64,000 nt of DNA from assembly GCF_030272615.1 (NCBI RefSeq), contig NC_081406.1, positions 258,529,386 through 258,593,385 of the forward strand, given 5' to 3'. Below the pieces are notes generated by a model. The model ran no database searches, was not told where the DNA came from, and saw nothing but the letters and a program-made list of their open reading frames with translations. Positions 28,801 to 42,700 of this stretch are shown in pieces; positions within the stretch are counted from its first letter, which is position 1, and every line of letters begins with the position of its first letter. This DNA comes from Cryptomeria japonica. Taxonomy: Eukaryota > Streptophyta > Pinopsida > Cupressales > Cupressaceae. The translations under genes and the position numbers were made by a program.

Positions 28801-31800
28801 CCTGAAACCAAATCCACCCCCCTCCTCCATAGCCTGCCTCTCCAAATCAGTGATGTCAGTGTCGGAAAACAATGGAGGCTGCTCCTGTGATGTCCAATCA
28901 CTGTAAGGATCTATATCATCCAAGTCAATTGGACCACCTTCTAGTTCCTCTACCTTCTTTACGCGCAATCGAAGATTATATTGCACGTAGACAAGGTCAT
29001 TGAGCCATTTCTGCGCTAACTTGCTCCTCTTCTTCGTGTGGATTGCTTCAAACAAGCTCCAATTGCGCTCACAATTGGATGAACTGCAAGGCTGACATAA
29101 GACTCTGAGGGCAAATTTTTTGAGATGTGGGGTGTTTCCACCCCAATTTTGCCACCAAGCATCTGCAAAATAAATAAAATGGAAAAGTTAGAAAGCAAAG
29201 AGAAAAGAGAAAACATAATTTATCAATCATTTTAGTCTTTAGATCCCAAAATCCAAATGGCAAATGTTATACCTGGGGTTTGAGTGGTTCTTCCTCTCCT
29301 AGCCAGCTCTAAAGAGAATAGCTTACCCCTTCCTCCCTCATAATTTTGGAGCTCACTCACAATGAGGTCTCTCTCCTCAACATTAGGTACCATCCTCTCA
29401 ATGCATGTACTGAGGCCCTCCATGACTTCTCCATTCGAATCTGAGTAAGAACCCCCGAACCTAAAACGAGGGTTGAGGAAGTACCCTGCTGCATGAATGG
29501 GTTGGTGGAGCTGATTGTTCCACCTCCTATCAACAATTTCCCAAATGGGATCAAATTTGAGCCTATCCCCCTTGTAGTAATTTTTGATAGACTCTTTGGC
29601 CCTATCCTTGGCCTCATAAAGATATCCCATTGGGGTTTTATCCCCATCCACCAAGCGAAGAACTCGAACCAAGGGCTCTGACACCTACAATTGAAAAATA
29701 CAAATTACAAAAAGATCAAAATTTAAATAATGAAGTTACAAATTAGTAATGAGAGACTTGAATCAAGAATAACTAAAATTTAAAAATTAAAGTTTTGAAG
29801 TAACAACCTTCACAATCTCTGCAGCCCTTTGTGCAAATTGGTTGTCGAAGACTATGCATGCGACAGCCTCTCCTTCAGGCTTCTTTGAATAAGGTGAGTT
29901 AAGCCATTCTCCACTCACAAACATTTGTTTCAAAGAAGTCAATGCAGCAAGAATGCTTTGCAACGTCAAGAAAATCGTTGCAAACCTTGTGACACCAGCT
30001 CTCACCAAATCTTTCCCTTGCGTGTGTTGTCTCATCAAATTTAGGACCCAAGGGTGATTGTAGATATATTTGGTGATCCTCCTTGCATCTTCCACAACTG
30101 GAGTCACCCACTCAAGTTTTCCTATGTCCTCCAAAAGAAGGTCAAGGACATGTGCTGCACAAGGTGTCCAAAAAAGAGTGGGGTGCCTCTCTTGGAGGAT
30201 TCTTCCTGCAAAAGAAGAATTTATTCTTAAGAAATATGCAACCAAGTAAAACAAAGCCCACAACAAATGAGAATATTGCTAATGCCTAAAGGTGATAATT
30301 CAAAAGGATTCTACCTGCTGACACATATGCTGCTGCATTATCTGTGATGATTTGCACCACATTCTCTACCCCCACCTCCATGATGACACGCTCCAACATT
30401 CCAGCCAATGTTTCTTCATTTTTCACCTTGTTGGAGGCATCAACAGATTTCAAGAACACTACATTGTCCTTGCAAGCGACCAAAAAATTGATGATGGTGC
30501 GGTTCTTGCCATCTATCCACCCATCAGAAAGAATGGTGCAGCCATAATTTGCCCAATCAATTTTTTGATCCTCCATCACTTCTCTTGCCCTAGCAACTGC
30601 ATTTGTGAGCAACCTATAAGTGCAAAGTGAAATTAGGTATTAGTACACAATTTTGATTTAATAAACAAGAAATCTAAAAAATAATTAAAAATGAAATCAA
30701 GTGGACTATGTAGTAATTTACTAACCTCCCACTCAAATCCCTGCGAGAAGGGGCCTCGTACCCCTTTCCTGAAACTGTCATAGCAGTCACCAAATTCAGC
30801 CAATAAGCATTCTCCGCCACATTGAATGCAATGTTGTTGAAGTACCAAAAATCAGCAACTGCAATGTCAGTTTTCTCATGTACCTCCTTATTCCATCCAC
30901 TAGCCTCTAATGATGGTTGTCCTCCAGGTGTGTTTCTGGGCACAAAATAATCACCTATCGACCCTGATCGTTGTGATGGAAGTGGAACAGGGCCCCAGGC
31001 AGGTACTCTACTAGAGGAAGCAGAAGCAATGGGCGAGCTGATGGTCGGTTTGCGGATACGTGGGCCACGCCGAGAGCCCACTATGCCCTCAAGTGCTTCT
31101 TCTTCCTCTTCAAGGTCAATAGAAACACCTTGAGATTCAGCTATGGCTGATCTCATGGCTAGTTTTGCCCTCTCCCTTTGCAATTTCTTCTCTTCCCCAG
31201 CTGCAAGTAGGGCATTCATTTGTCTTTTTATTTCTTCATTGGTCCCAGGGCATGCTCTAGCATCATGCCTATCTATTCTTGCAAGGTGGTATTTGAGGCG
31301 GTTGATGCCTCCATGAAGTATTCTCTCACACTTTATGCATATAATTGACCCAGGATCGGGTCCCTCATAGGCATACCTCCATGCCCCATCTCTAGCACCT
31401 CTAGGACGGGTGCCTATAAATCCAGATGGGCATGGATTTAGTGGCCATTGCTCCCTTGCCAAGATTAATGATTACTTAACCTACACATACAAAGTGCAAA
31501 AAAAAATTAACATTTTAGTTAAACAATTTAGCACTAAGCAAACTATCTACATTAGTTTAAATAAATTTAGACATCATTCGAAGTTTTTTTTTTTAAAAAG
31601 TAGGGTTTGAATTTTTTTTTGAAAACTAGATTCTTCAAAAAAATTGTGAAAATTCGACAAGACTTGTGTTAAATCTTGTGTAAATAACTTAGAAATGATT
31701 TAGACTACCTAGGAATCATTTGTAATCAATCTAAATGCAACAAAAAATAAACAAATTGTTTTAAAAAAGCATAGAAAAAAAAATTAAAAAACTTACCTGG

Positions 31801-34800
31801 AATCTAATTTTCCCTTCAAATCCCCTTCAAATCCACTTGGAATCACTCAATAACCACCCCAAATCACCTTCCAAGCCTTCCAAATGAGTTTCCCCCTTCT
31901 CAGCCCAAAACATAATTGGAAAACAAAAAATAAATGAATTTTTAAGCCGTTTTTGGTTGTAAAGGAAACACGAGCGAGTTTTTTTCAAAAACTCGCCAAA
32001 AACTCGGCGAGTTTTCCTGGCGAGTAGAAGTCATTACTACTCGCCAGGCCCAAAAACTCGGCGAGTTTTTGTCACTCGCCGAGTTTTCGGCGAGTATGTC
32101 ATCTATGGTTTCATCAATCAATTATTAATTTAAAATAATATAATAGATTAATATTGAATATTAAATTTTATATGATTAATAATAATATAATAATATAACA
32201 TAATAATATATTATTATTAATCAACATATATTATATGTATTCTAAATGATCATTCGACTGAAGCTACAAACATTAACAGATAGGGAATATCTTTGTCTCT
32301 TTAATAGAAAAACCCAACAGTATCGTCTTATCTCTCTGATGGTTGCAGATTTGATCTGTTTTTTATGCTCTCCCTTTTCGAGATTATTCGATCCTCAAAC
32401 ACCAATGCAATACTTAAAGCATTGATCAATAATTAATTACCAGTACAATACTGATCATAAACAGTAAAATGTTATTAGTCGGTAGTATGCAGATATAAAC
32501 AGTATTCATTATGCTATGTATGGGGAACTCATACCACAACCACTATATAGAATTGAATGGTTGTATATTTACTTTCTTATAAATGCCAAATCTCATCTCC
32601 TCCGATGATGCCTTGAATTCATGGGTGTTGTCATCTTATACTCCATCAGGCTTGGAGCATTACAACCTTTCTTCAAAGTGGTGACTGTTGGAATGGGATG
32701 GTTCCTTTGCTACTAACCGTATGTCTCTTCATGATTTAATCACTCTTTTTAATATATTGTTGTTTATTCTAACTAATCCCTCATTCTATACTACAGAAGA
32801 TCTCTGCTAGACGGAAAGACGATCAGTTCTTATCTATATATCAAACCTTACCATATCTGCTTTGCAATATCTCCGACTGTTGAGAATAGACAATTGTAGC
32901 ATGTTCTACAATCAATGAAATTGTGAAGTCTTACTTGCGTAAGACAATTTCATAATACGGTTAGGATCTGTTTACTATTTTGGTCTAGTGTCATGGCAGG
33001 GACATGACAGTCTATATTAATATTACTATTAAATACTGCATACGAACATGATCAGGCTTCATATATTAAGCATACATATTAAACGCATCCCCATGCATAC
33101 CACCAAGAACAAGAATGTTACTGCATGTAACTTAATAACAATTCTGATCTGATCTGATCAATGGTGATGTCACTGGAGGCTTTTGATTCCTTTCCTTTAT
33201 ATCTCTCAGTGTGAGGCAGAGGTCACAACTCTTCATCATGTATGCCCTTTGGCAAGAGACACACCATTTCACCATTAGCACCCTTTGAAAGAGTGCAACT
33301 GTTCATTAATTTTGCCCTTTGAAAGGGACACAACCTTTCACAATCAGATCTGCACTTCTTATTTAAATCTGATCTGCACTTCTGATTCCCAAATTATCCC
33401 CCCTTCAAATGAGTTCACTTCTCTCTTTTATACCTCATATTTGGTGGGGGGGTTGGGGGGTGGTCACAACTTATCATTTCATGCCTTTTGACCATTCATT
33501 AACTTAATTAAATTTTAATTATATTACTTTATATTCTAATTTTAATTTAATATTTATTCTTTTGCATTTTAATTTTATTATTATTATTTACCATTAAATT
33601 CTATTTCAAAGTGGGGACATTACAGTCTGCCCCACTCAAGATTGTTTGTCCTCGAGCAATGATTCCTAATATGAAATGGTTTTAAATACACACATGGAAT
33701 AAACATACTGGAAACACACTAGGCATGAACCAAACACGGAGCATACACATGGATATATGCAACATGGAGCATACACACAAATACATGTATTGTTAGATTC
33801 CTCCTTATTGACTAGAATGATTCATTGATTCGTGTTTACCCTGCAAGATGGCAGGATCAAAGCTTTGATACCAATTATAATGTCCCCATTTATAAAATGC
33901 CCTAGTTTATTTTGAATTATAATTCTTAACTATTAAGGGTGAGTTGGCGAGGGAATATCTTTGTCTCTTAAATAGAAAAAACCCAGAGTATCATCTTATC
34001 TTCCTGATGGTTGCAGGTTCAAAATGTTCTTGTAAAGTGGAAAATTGGGAACCTTAGCCAATTCTCCACATGGAAGAAAGGTGGGAACTTAACTAAGGTT
34101 CAATTTTCACTTGGGGAGACTTTAAATTCAAAAGAGAAAAATGAATCTACTAGATCCAATCCTAGAGGATGCAAGGATTGAATACTAAGCAGATTAGAAT
34201 GGAATTAACCCTCTTTTGAAAGTTGATTGATTGAATTAAGACAAAGTGCTGAAAATGGAGACAAAGTATGTGAAAACAGTGAGCTACAAATTCGGGATTC
34301 AGCTGTGCACTTGGATCTACAAAGTTTGAGATGATTCGGAGCTACTCGGTGAAATCCGGCAAAAATTGTAGGGACCGTGTGTCCGCATAGGGGTGCCCTC
34401 CTATCGGTCCTCCAAACTTTCGGCGCGTCGAAAAGGATTTTTTCGTCTCTGTGAATAAAGCTTAATTGCAGAAGTACAGTTGCGGACCTGTTTCCTACAC
34501 ACAAAAAGAAGGGGAAATGTGTTGGGAATAGGGGTTTGTCTTCAAATCAAACCCCGATTTCGGAATTAACCAAGTGGTTGAAATAATGTAAATGAAATGA
34601 CTGAAAGTAGAAATCCTCCTCTTTGAGGGGATGTTGAATTGAATGAAATTGAAATGCTTATACCTCCTTGTGAAGTTTTGTTTGCCTTCACATGGAATTA
34701 GGGTTTCATGAAGTAGAATGTTGATCTCCTCTTCAATGCTTGAAATCTTGTCTTTATTGCTGCTCCAAAGCTTGAAGGAAGACTAAAAATGCTCAATTGC

Positions 34801-36753
34801 TCTTGAATACTTGAATGCTTGATCTCTTGAATGCTTGGATGCTTTATTGAATTTCCTAATGTCTTCAAATGAGAGGGGAAATCCTTCTTATATACTTGCT
34901 AGTAGGTTTAATTGACTAATTTTCCGACTTGGGCCAACATAGGAGGGAATTCCCGCTTCAAATTTGAGTTAGGTCAAAGGGTAAGGATCAAGGGAGGTCC
35001 CAAATAGGGGATCTCAGGGCGCCACGCCCTAGTCGCAGTGGATCCTAGGGTGCCACGCCCTGGTCCTACCCTATTTTGGGGCAGGATCAAGGTGCAGGTA
35101 GAGTGCAGGGTTGAATTGCAATGTGTTTTTGATGTGCATGAGCATATTCAGGTCTCTAATCAAGCCGAGGGGCGCAAACACTAAGGCAAAGACCCAAATG
35201 TAGTCAAAAATTGCAAGGGGTGCAATTTTAGGATGTTACATTTAGCCCCCACTTTAGCGGGAGTATGAGCTTATGCAAATACCATCAGTAAAGTACAAGG
35301 AATTCAGATTGAAATACTTTCACCACATCAAGGAGGCAAGATTCACCAAGCCCCCAGTGGACTTTAGGATCTTACAACTTCAGTGATAAGGTAAAAGGGA
35401 AGATCATGAGAGAGAGAAAGAACCATGACTACAACTAGTAAGGTTCTCTTACTATGAGTCATGAAAAACATACCAAAAATTACAAAGCAGAGACAAAGTT
35501 CGCTAAGTAACTTAAAGTATCAAAAGAGAGAATCATGAGCGGAGTGTATGCCGCCACGTTAAAGCGATTGTGTACGCCTTAATGGGAGCAATTGCTTTAA
35601 GGCAGGATACACCCAAAGAAGACAAGCACGTTATCACAATAATTTAGCCCCCAAGAGAGGACAAATCAAAAGATAATGAACACAAAACACAAAGCACGAG
35701 GTGGTTTCACCTAACTTTGGAGTCAGTATGCTTTTTATGATAACTTACGTATATCATGTATATGTATACGCATAGAATCCTCTTCATCCCCCAAAGAGAG
35801 GAAATTGTTAACTTTAGTCTTTTAAATTAATTCAATACTCAGGAAAATAGAAATTTAACTTAATTTCCAGATTAATATTAATTGTTGTTAGTACTTAGGA
35901 ATTTCCAGAATTAAGTAAAAGTAAAGAAATGAACAAAATGAACACACAACACACAAGTACCCTGCGAAAACCTCCTAGGAGAAAAAACCTGACAAGAAAG
36001 ATCCTCAGATTTGATTATGCTTTAAACACAAGATTCTGATTACAACACTTATCTCTGATTGTTGTCCAAACAACAAGTTGCCAAGGTGATGTAGAGTGAT
36101 GCCCTAGTTGTAGATGATCAAGACATCCACCAGCAGAAGATAACTTTGACAGGCTAAAGCAGCATGTAGCTACATGTTCTTGCAGTTCACCAAGGAGCAG
36201 ATTCGCCAAGTGTAGGAGGGCAGATCGCATTTAGGCAGATCGCATTGTGTATGTGATATGAATTGCTTTACTTCATTTGATGAACCCATATATATATATA
36301 TCTTCCTCTAGATATAAACCTCTAAAGTCGGCTTTAGCATAAATAAACTTTATTTATTATTTATTCCTTAGCATGTTTTATAAAGCCACATCAAGTGGCG
36401 TGAGGATAGGGTCTGCCCTATTTGAGTTTGGCGTGAGAGAGAGGAGAAGGGCCCAGCCCTAAGAGTGGCGTGTGGGAAGAGAAGGGCTCAGCCCTAAGAG
36501 TGGTGTGTGAAGGGAAAAAGGGCCCAGCCCTAAAGGGTGGATTCCAATGTTTCCTTAGGCAATTGGAATCCGCTCTTCACCCTAATTACAACTAACAGAA
36601 ACCACCACAGAAGAAGGGAACACGTGTCTTTTGAGTCAACATGGGAAAGACCAAAAGAGATCTCAACGCTTTGCATCGTCCTCAAGTAGACAACACTAGG
36701 GACAACAAATAGAAGAATAGGGAGAACAAATAGAAGAATGTCACAAACAAGCA

Positions 36754-36794
<41 letters not shown>

Positions 36795-39700
36795 TACATT
36801 GCTAATGGAGCTAATGGAGCATGTCGTTGTCCCCCCAATCTTGTTGATCATTATTTTGGGAAGGTGGACATCAAGCACAGTAGATGGAGCTATCGCAAGT
36901 TCCAAACAAGGACCATGCTCTAATGATAAGTCACTTTGTTTGTTACTAGGAGCTAGGATTAATGTTTTAGAAAATTTTGCAAATAAGTCATTGTCAACGT
37001 CAACATATTCATCATTAGAAATATCAGGATCAACATTTTCATCATTAAGAACATTTTCACCCATTTCTTCATCAAAATTAATAAGAATAGGAGCTCTAAT
37101 AGGAATAGAACTTAAACCATCATTTGTCTTAAGCATTTTGCGTCTTGGAGAATTAGGTGGAACATCTTGTTTAGGAGAAAATGGAATCATGTCAACAATT
37201 GGTGTTTTAGGAGAAGAAATGGTTTGGGAAGCAACTTCATGAGCTCTAGCACAACGTCTTCGTTGGCATTCTCTCGCACAACGGTTTCGTCTAGTCTTGG
37301 CTAAAGGTTGGGGAGGGTTAGGTTCATTAGGTATAGGCTTCGTCTCTTCTTTTAAGGAAGGATGAATGGGTTGAGGTCTTTTAAGTTGGACAATAGGAGA
37401 GGTCGGTTGCTTCTCTCTATAAGATGGAGGAGGAGGAACCGCACCATACAAAGGAGAAATGGGAGGTTTAGGAAGGATACCGGGTCCATCATGAGGAGGG
37501 ATAGGTCTAACTTTAGGAGGGATAGTTTGTTTTTTAGGGGGAAGAGTTTTTCTACCTTTGGGAGGAAGAGGAGACTCATTCATAGGGGAAGGAATAGACT
37601 TTTCTTTAGGAAGAGGAATATCTCTTTTCTTGGGTGAAAGGATACTCTTCTCTTTAGGAGAAGGAATAGGCGCCTCTTTGGGAAGAAGACTATTTCTTTC
37701 CTTAGGAGGAAGAACAAACTTATCCTCAAGAAGGGGTATATGATCATCAAGAGGAATGCTAAGTGTTGGATTTCTAGGTTTGCTCAAGGATAAAATCATT
37801 TCATTTTTCTATTTCTGATATGATCTAAAAAGAACATCACTTCTAGGTTCAAGAGGCTTGAATTGTTCGGACCAAAAATAATCAAGACAAACATCTCCAC
37901 ATCTCATTGTAGGTTGAAATATGCGATGATTAACAGTTACAATTTTACCATTATGAGGAAATTTCAAACACTTGTGAACAGTAGAAGCGATTGCTTTCAT
38001 GGAAGAGAGCCAAGGATGTCCCAACTTCACACGAAATTGATCAAATGTAGGAATGATAGCAAATTGAACATTTAAGCATTTAGTGCCAACATCAATAGGA
38101 AGTGTTATAGAACCAATAACTGAACAAAAGAAGCCATCAAAAACTTTAACTATCACATTAGTATCATCGTACATCACTTGATGGAATTGCAAAGTATAAA
38201 GAAATTATGCAGTTATCACATTAACCATGCAAGCAAGATCAATAAGGACTCCTCTAGTGGGTATACTTTTGATTTTTGCACTTATGTATAAGGGGCCATC
38301 GGGCACCTTAATGGTCTCACTAGGATCAAATGTTATGCACAAATCCTTAGGAGGTTCTTGTTGATCTACAAGGTTCACCACGTTATTAGTTTCAAGTGTC
38401 ACGTCATTGGGAGAGAAAGCAAGATGCTCAATTTCAATTACATTAGTGGAATGGGATGCTAAAGGATCAGTGAAAATTTGAAGGTTCTAATTAGGAGGAG
38501 CTACGGATTTGTTTCCTTTATCATTCACACCTGCCACAGATATAGTATTGTTGTCAATCAATTCTTGAGTCTTACTTCTCAATGAAAAACACTTTTCAGT
38601 ATCATGACCAGGTTGATGATGATATTGACAAAAAGATTTAGCATTAAAATAAGGGGAAGTTGTTTTAGATGGATCAATTGGTTTGATTTGGGAAAGTTTT
38701 AGGACATTCTTTTGTATTAACTGAGACATAATGCTATGCAAAGATTCATTCAAAGGAGTAAATTTTTTTTCTCTTTTAAAAAATTTAGACAAAGGAGGCA
38801 CACCTGTAGCACCTACAAACTGACTGTTGTTGTTGTTGTCATTGAATTTGATGAATCCTTTGTTTAGTTTGAACTTAGCAAACAGTTGTTGAGCACTATC
38901 ACCCTTATCACTTGGAGCCATGGAAGAGGATGATTGTTCCAATTGACTCACAGTCAAATGATAATTGTGAAGTACTACGCACAATTGCGGAAAGGAAGTA
39001 AACTAAGCTAAGAGAAGTTTATCCCTACTGTCTTTTTGTAAATTAGCAATGATAATCTTTTGAATATCTTGATCAGGCACAGGAAAAGAAATCTGAGAAT
39101 ACAAATGCTTATATCTACCAATAAAATCAGTCACTTTTTCTTTAGCACCATGATTACAATGCATTAAATAAGTCAAAGTAACTTTAGGACCAATGTTATT
39201 GTGAAATTGTTGAATAAAAGCATTAGCCAGTTGTTGAAAAGAAGTAATCGAATAAGGAGGCAAAGAACAATACCATTGCAAAGCTCTATCCCTCAATGTT
39301 CTAGTAAGCAATTTTGCTAACAACCTTTGATCATGAGCAAAGTCACTACACAAAGTTTGGAATGTTTCAACATGAGTTAAGGGATCACCTTTTCCATTAT
39401 AAAGTTCCAATTGAGGGACTTCTACATGTTTAGGAGGGACGGCTCTAACAATGTCATGAGATAATGGGCTCGCTACATCAAACGTGGGCACATTATACTT
39501 TGATTGATTCATAGAAGCTATTTGTTGTTGTAAGGAAGACATTGTTTGGGCAAGACTATTGATTGTAGCTTCGGTAGAAGGGTTGAAATGAGACATGTTG
39601 GAGTGCTAGAGGGTGGAGTAACATTGTTGAATGAAGGAAGAGATTGAGAATAAGATCGAACACTATGATAAGTGGGTAATGGAGACAATTGGGTATCACA

Positions 39701-42700
39701 TGGAAGACTCATGGGATGAATGAAGGAATTGTGATTAAAGGAGTTGCCCCCTTGACTAACATTTATAGGTGGTGACTATGATTGGGTAACAAGGGGAACA
39801 CTCATGGTAGGAGGAATGAAAGAAGAGGTATTTCCCCCATGACTAACATTTGTAGGTATGACATTTTGGGTAGAAGTAGCCATGATGTTTGATGTGAAGG
39901 TAAGGAACACTAGTCATGGAAGTTCTCAAAGGAATAGCATGATTAATTTGTCTAGGAGGTTGTGTATAACCTAGGTTTTCAGCACAACTCTTCATAGGCA
40001 TGATATTAGAATCAACAATATGAGCAATACCACGCAAGATATCAACACCATGTTTATCACTTTGAATCAATCTTTTTAATCCTTCAATCAATGGGAGAGC
40101 TTCATTATCCGGGTATTCTTGACTAATCCATTGTTGAAGATTGTCAAATCGATTGTCCATCTTCACCAATTGGTCAATGGATACTCTACTCAGTGATTCT
40201 TCCTCATTGTAAAATTATCAAGAGGATAAACAAGAACATCTCAAGGATGGGAAGAAGCAGCAATATCCTCAGTGAAAAGAATTAGGCTCCATTTCCTCGG
40301 TAATTAAACCTTGGGTGACCTTAATTCTACAACTTTTTCCAATGAGGATACTATAGGTATGACTGATAGCAGTAAAACTCATGCACTAGGGAAAAGAAAT
40401 TGAAAATTAGGGCTTTAATTTTGAAAGTTTGAAAGGAGGGAAAATCAAAATTAAAATTAGGGTTTTCCAAATTTAACCTCTTAATTAAAATTTTGAAAAT
40501 TTGAAATGTTGAGATATTGAAGAAAAATGTTGAGATATTGAAGAAATCAATTTAAATTTAAAAATTAGGGTATGCGTAGTGAACCACTTAATTTTAAAAT
40601 TCAAATTGACAATGGAAATGTTGAAATTCAGATTTGTTCTCGACTTTAGGGTGACCTAAAATCAATAAAATTTCACAAATCTCTGGAATTGTGCAGTAAA
40701 ATACAGTCAAAACAAGCTCCCAAAAATTTAGCAGAAGAGGTCGAGACCAAGTAGGTAGCGACTTGCTCCGAACACATAGTTCGACCAACTTTTTTCCAAA
40801 TTTTCGGGGAAGCAACATATTATGATTTTAACGTGAATTCCAGAAGGATATGGGAATTGGAGATATCGAGATATGCAAAATTAAGCCATGAAGGTCGAAA
40901 TAGGACACTTAGGATGTTTGATAAAAGGATTAATTGAAGGACAACAAAAAGGGCACACCTGAGGGCCAACTTTTTATGATGTTTAGAGGGAAGACAAGAG
41001 GCTTTAGATTTGAATCAATTAAGTGCTTAAAGGAAGATTTGAAATTGCACAAGGTTGATTGAATTTTAAAAATTGCGGTTTGTTGCATAAACCACTTAAT
41101 TTTAACAATTTAAATTTGAGATTTTGAATGTTGCAAGGAGGGAAAATGAATTTTTGAAATTGAAACAAAGGCCAAATTCAAGATCTACGCAATCCACAAG
41201 GTCAATTTTAAAATTAAAAATTAGGGTTTTGTGATTCAACCACTTAATTTTAAAAAAAAAATTGAAAATTTAAAGTGTAAATGAAAACTTGAATTGCAAA
41301 ATTGAAAAGTTCTCAGATCTAAAACAATCAATCCAATTTAGACAAATGACAAGCTCAATTTTGAATCTAAAAATTAGGATTTTTGTGAATTCAACCTCTA
41401 AATTTTTTAAAATTGCAAAGAAATTAAGACTGTAAATGAAAATTGAAATTTTAAATTGCATGCATTCGAATCTGAAAACAAAAATCAGAAGCAAGCATAA
41501 GACATGTCAGGTTCACCAAAATGTAAAGTGGAAATTTGGGAACCTTAGCCAATTCTCCACGTGGAAGAAAGGTGGGAACTTAACTAAGGTTCAATTTTCA
41601 CTTGGGGAGACTTTACATCAAAAGAGGGGGATGAATCTACTAGATCCAATCCTAGAGGATGCAAGGATTGAATACTAAGCAGATTGGAATGGAATTAACC
41701 CTCTTTTGTAAGTTGATTGATTGAATTAAGATAAAGTGCTGAAATTGAAGACAAAGTATGCGAAAACAATGAGCTACTAACTCGGGATTCAGCCGTGCAC
41801 TTGGATCTAAGAAGTTTGAGATGATTCGGAGCTGCTCTACGAAATCCGGCAAAAGTTGAAGTGACCATGTGTTCGAACAGGGGCGCCCTCGTATCGGTCC
41901 TCCGAACTTTCCGCACGTCGAAAGGGTTTTTCCATCTTTGTGAATAAAGCTTAATTCTAGAAATACAGTTGCACACCTGTTTCCTGCACACAGAAAGAAG
42001 GGGAAATGTTTTGGGAATAGGGGTTTGTCTTCATATCAAACCCCGGTTTTGGATTTTAACCAAGTGGTTGAAATAATGTAAATGAAATGACTGAAAGTAG
42101 AAATCCTCCTCTTTGAGGGGATGTTGAATTGAATGAAATTGAAATGCTTATACCTCCTTGTGAAGTTTTGTTTGCTTTCACATGGAATTAGGGTTTCATG
42201 AAGTAGAATGTTGATCTCCTCTTCAATGCTTGAAATCTTGTCTCTATTGCTGCTCCAAAGCTTGAAAGAAGACTGAAAATGCTCAATTGCTCTTGAATGC
42301 TTGAATGCTTGGATGCTTGATTGAATTTCCTAATATCTTCAAATGAAAGGGAAAATCTCTCTTATATACTTCCTAGTAGGTTTAATTGACTGATTTTCCG
42401 ACTTGGGCCAACATAGGAGGGAATTCCTGCTTCAAATTTGAGTTAGGTCAAAGGGGAGAGGATCAAGGGAGGTCCCAAATAGGGGATCCCAGGGTGCCAT
42501 GCCCTGGTCACAGTGGATCCAAGGGCGCCACGCCCTAGTCCTGCCCTATTTTGGGGCAAGATCAAGGTGCAGGCAGAGTACAGGGTTGAATTGCAATGTA
42601 TTTTTGATGTGCATGAGCATATTCAGGTCTCTCATCAGGCCGAGGGGTGCAAACACTAATGCAAAGATCCAAATGTAGTCGAAATTTCAAGGGGTGCAAT

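Larger units (their letters stand above)
28222..32107 (-). mobile_element. Complete hAT DNA transposon inside an LTR of Z
   Basis: It is flanked by an exact 8-bp duplication GTTTCATC (28214-28221 and 32108-32115), the hallmark length for hAT. Its ends are imperfect inverted repeats: CATAGTTGAACTACTCG at the left and CATAGATGACATACTCG at the right when read inward. Both subterminal regions are crowded with ACTCGGCGA/TCGCCGAGT motifs. The 3.9-kb body encodes one transposase on the minus strand. Because the LTR it split has an uninterrupted twin (LTR 1 of Z), the borders are certain. Confidence 0.95.
25656..32278 (-). mobile_element. Non-autonomous LTR element 'Z' inserted in an LTR of Y
   Basis: LTR 1 is 25656-25991 (336 bp). 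LTR 2 is 28024-28221 plus 32116-32278, interrupted by a hAT element. Both begin TGTTGATTTTCCC and end ACAAACATTAACA. The TSD GATAG is exact at 25651-25655 and 32279-32283. On the minus strand TGGTATCAGAGCTC (28023-28010) directly follows the LTR and matches the 3' end of initiator tRNA-Met; AGCTAAGAGGGAG precedes the other LTR as polypurine tract. The 2-kb interior has no retroviral ORF and includes a 41-bp minisatellite. One LTR has a 25-bp indel relative to the other near 28140. Confidence 0.9.

Noticed and set aside
29493-31610. Plus-strand ORFs across the hAT
   Set aside because: Antisense shadows of the transposase exons.
25580-33624. Reading 25.6-33.6 kb as one large LTR element with the hAT as its gene
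   Set aside because: Separate exact TSDs at each border show three independent insertions.
36799-37743. Plus-strand ORFs opposite the proline-rich ORF
   Set aside because: Shadow frames of the minus-strand ORF; only the minus-strand frame continues from gag-pro and is matched in the second copy.
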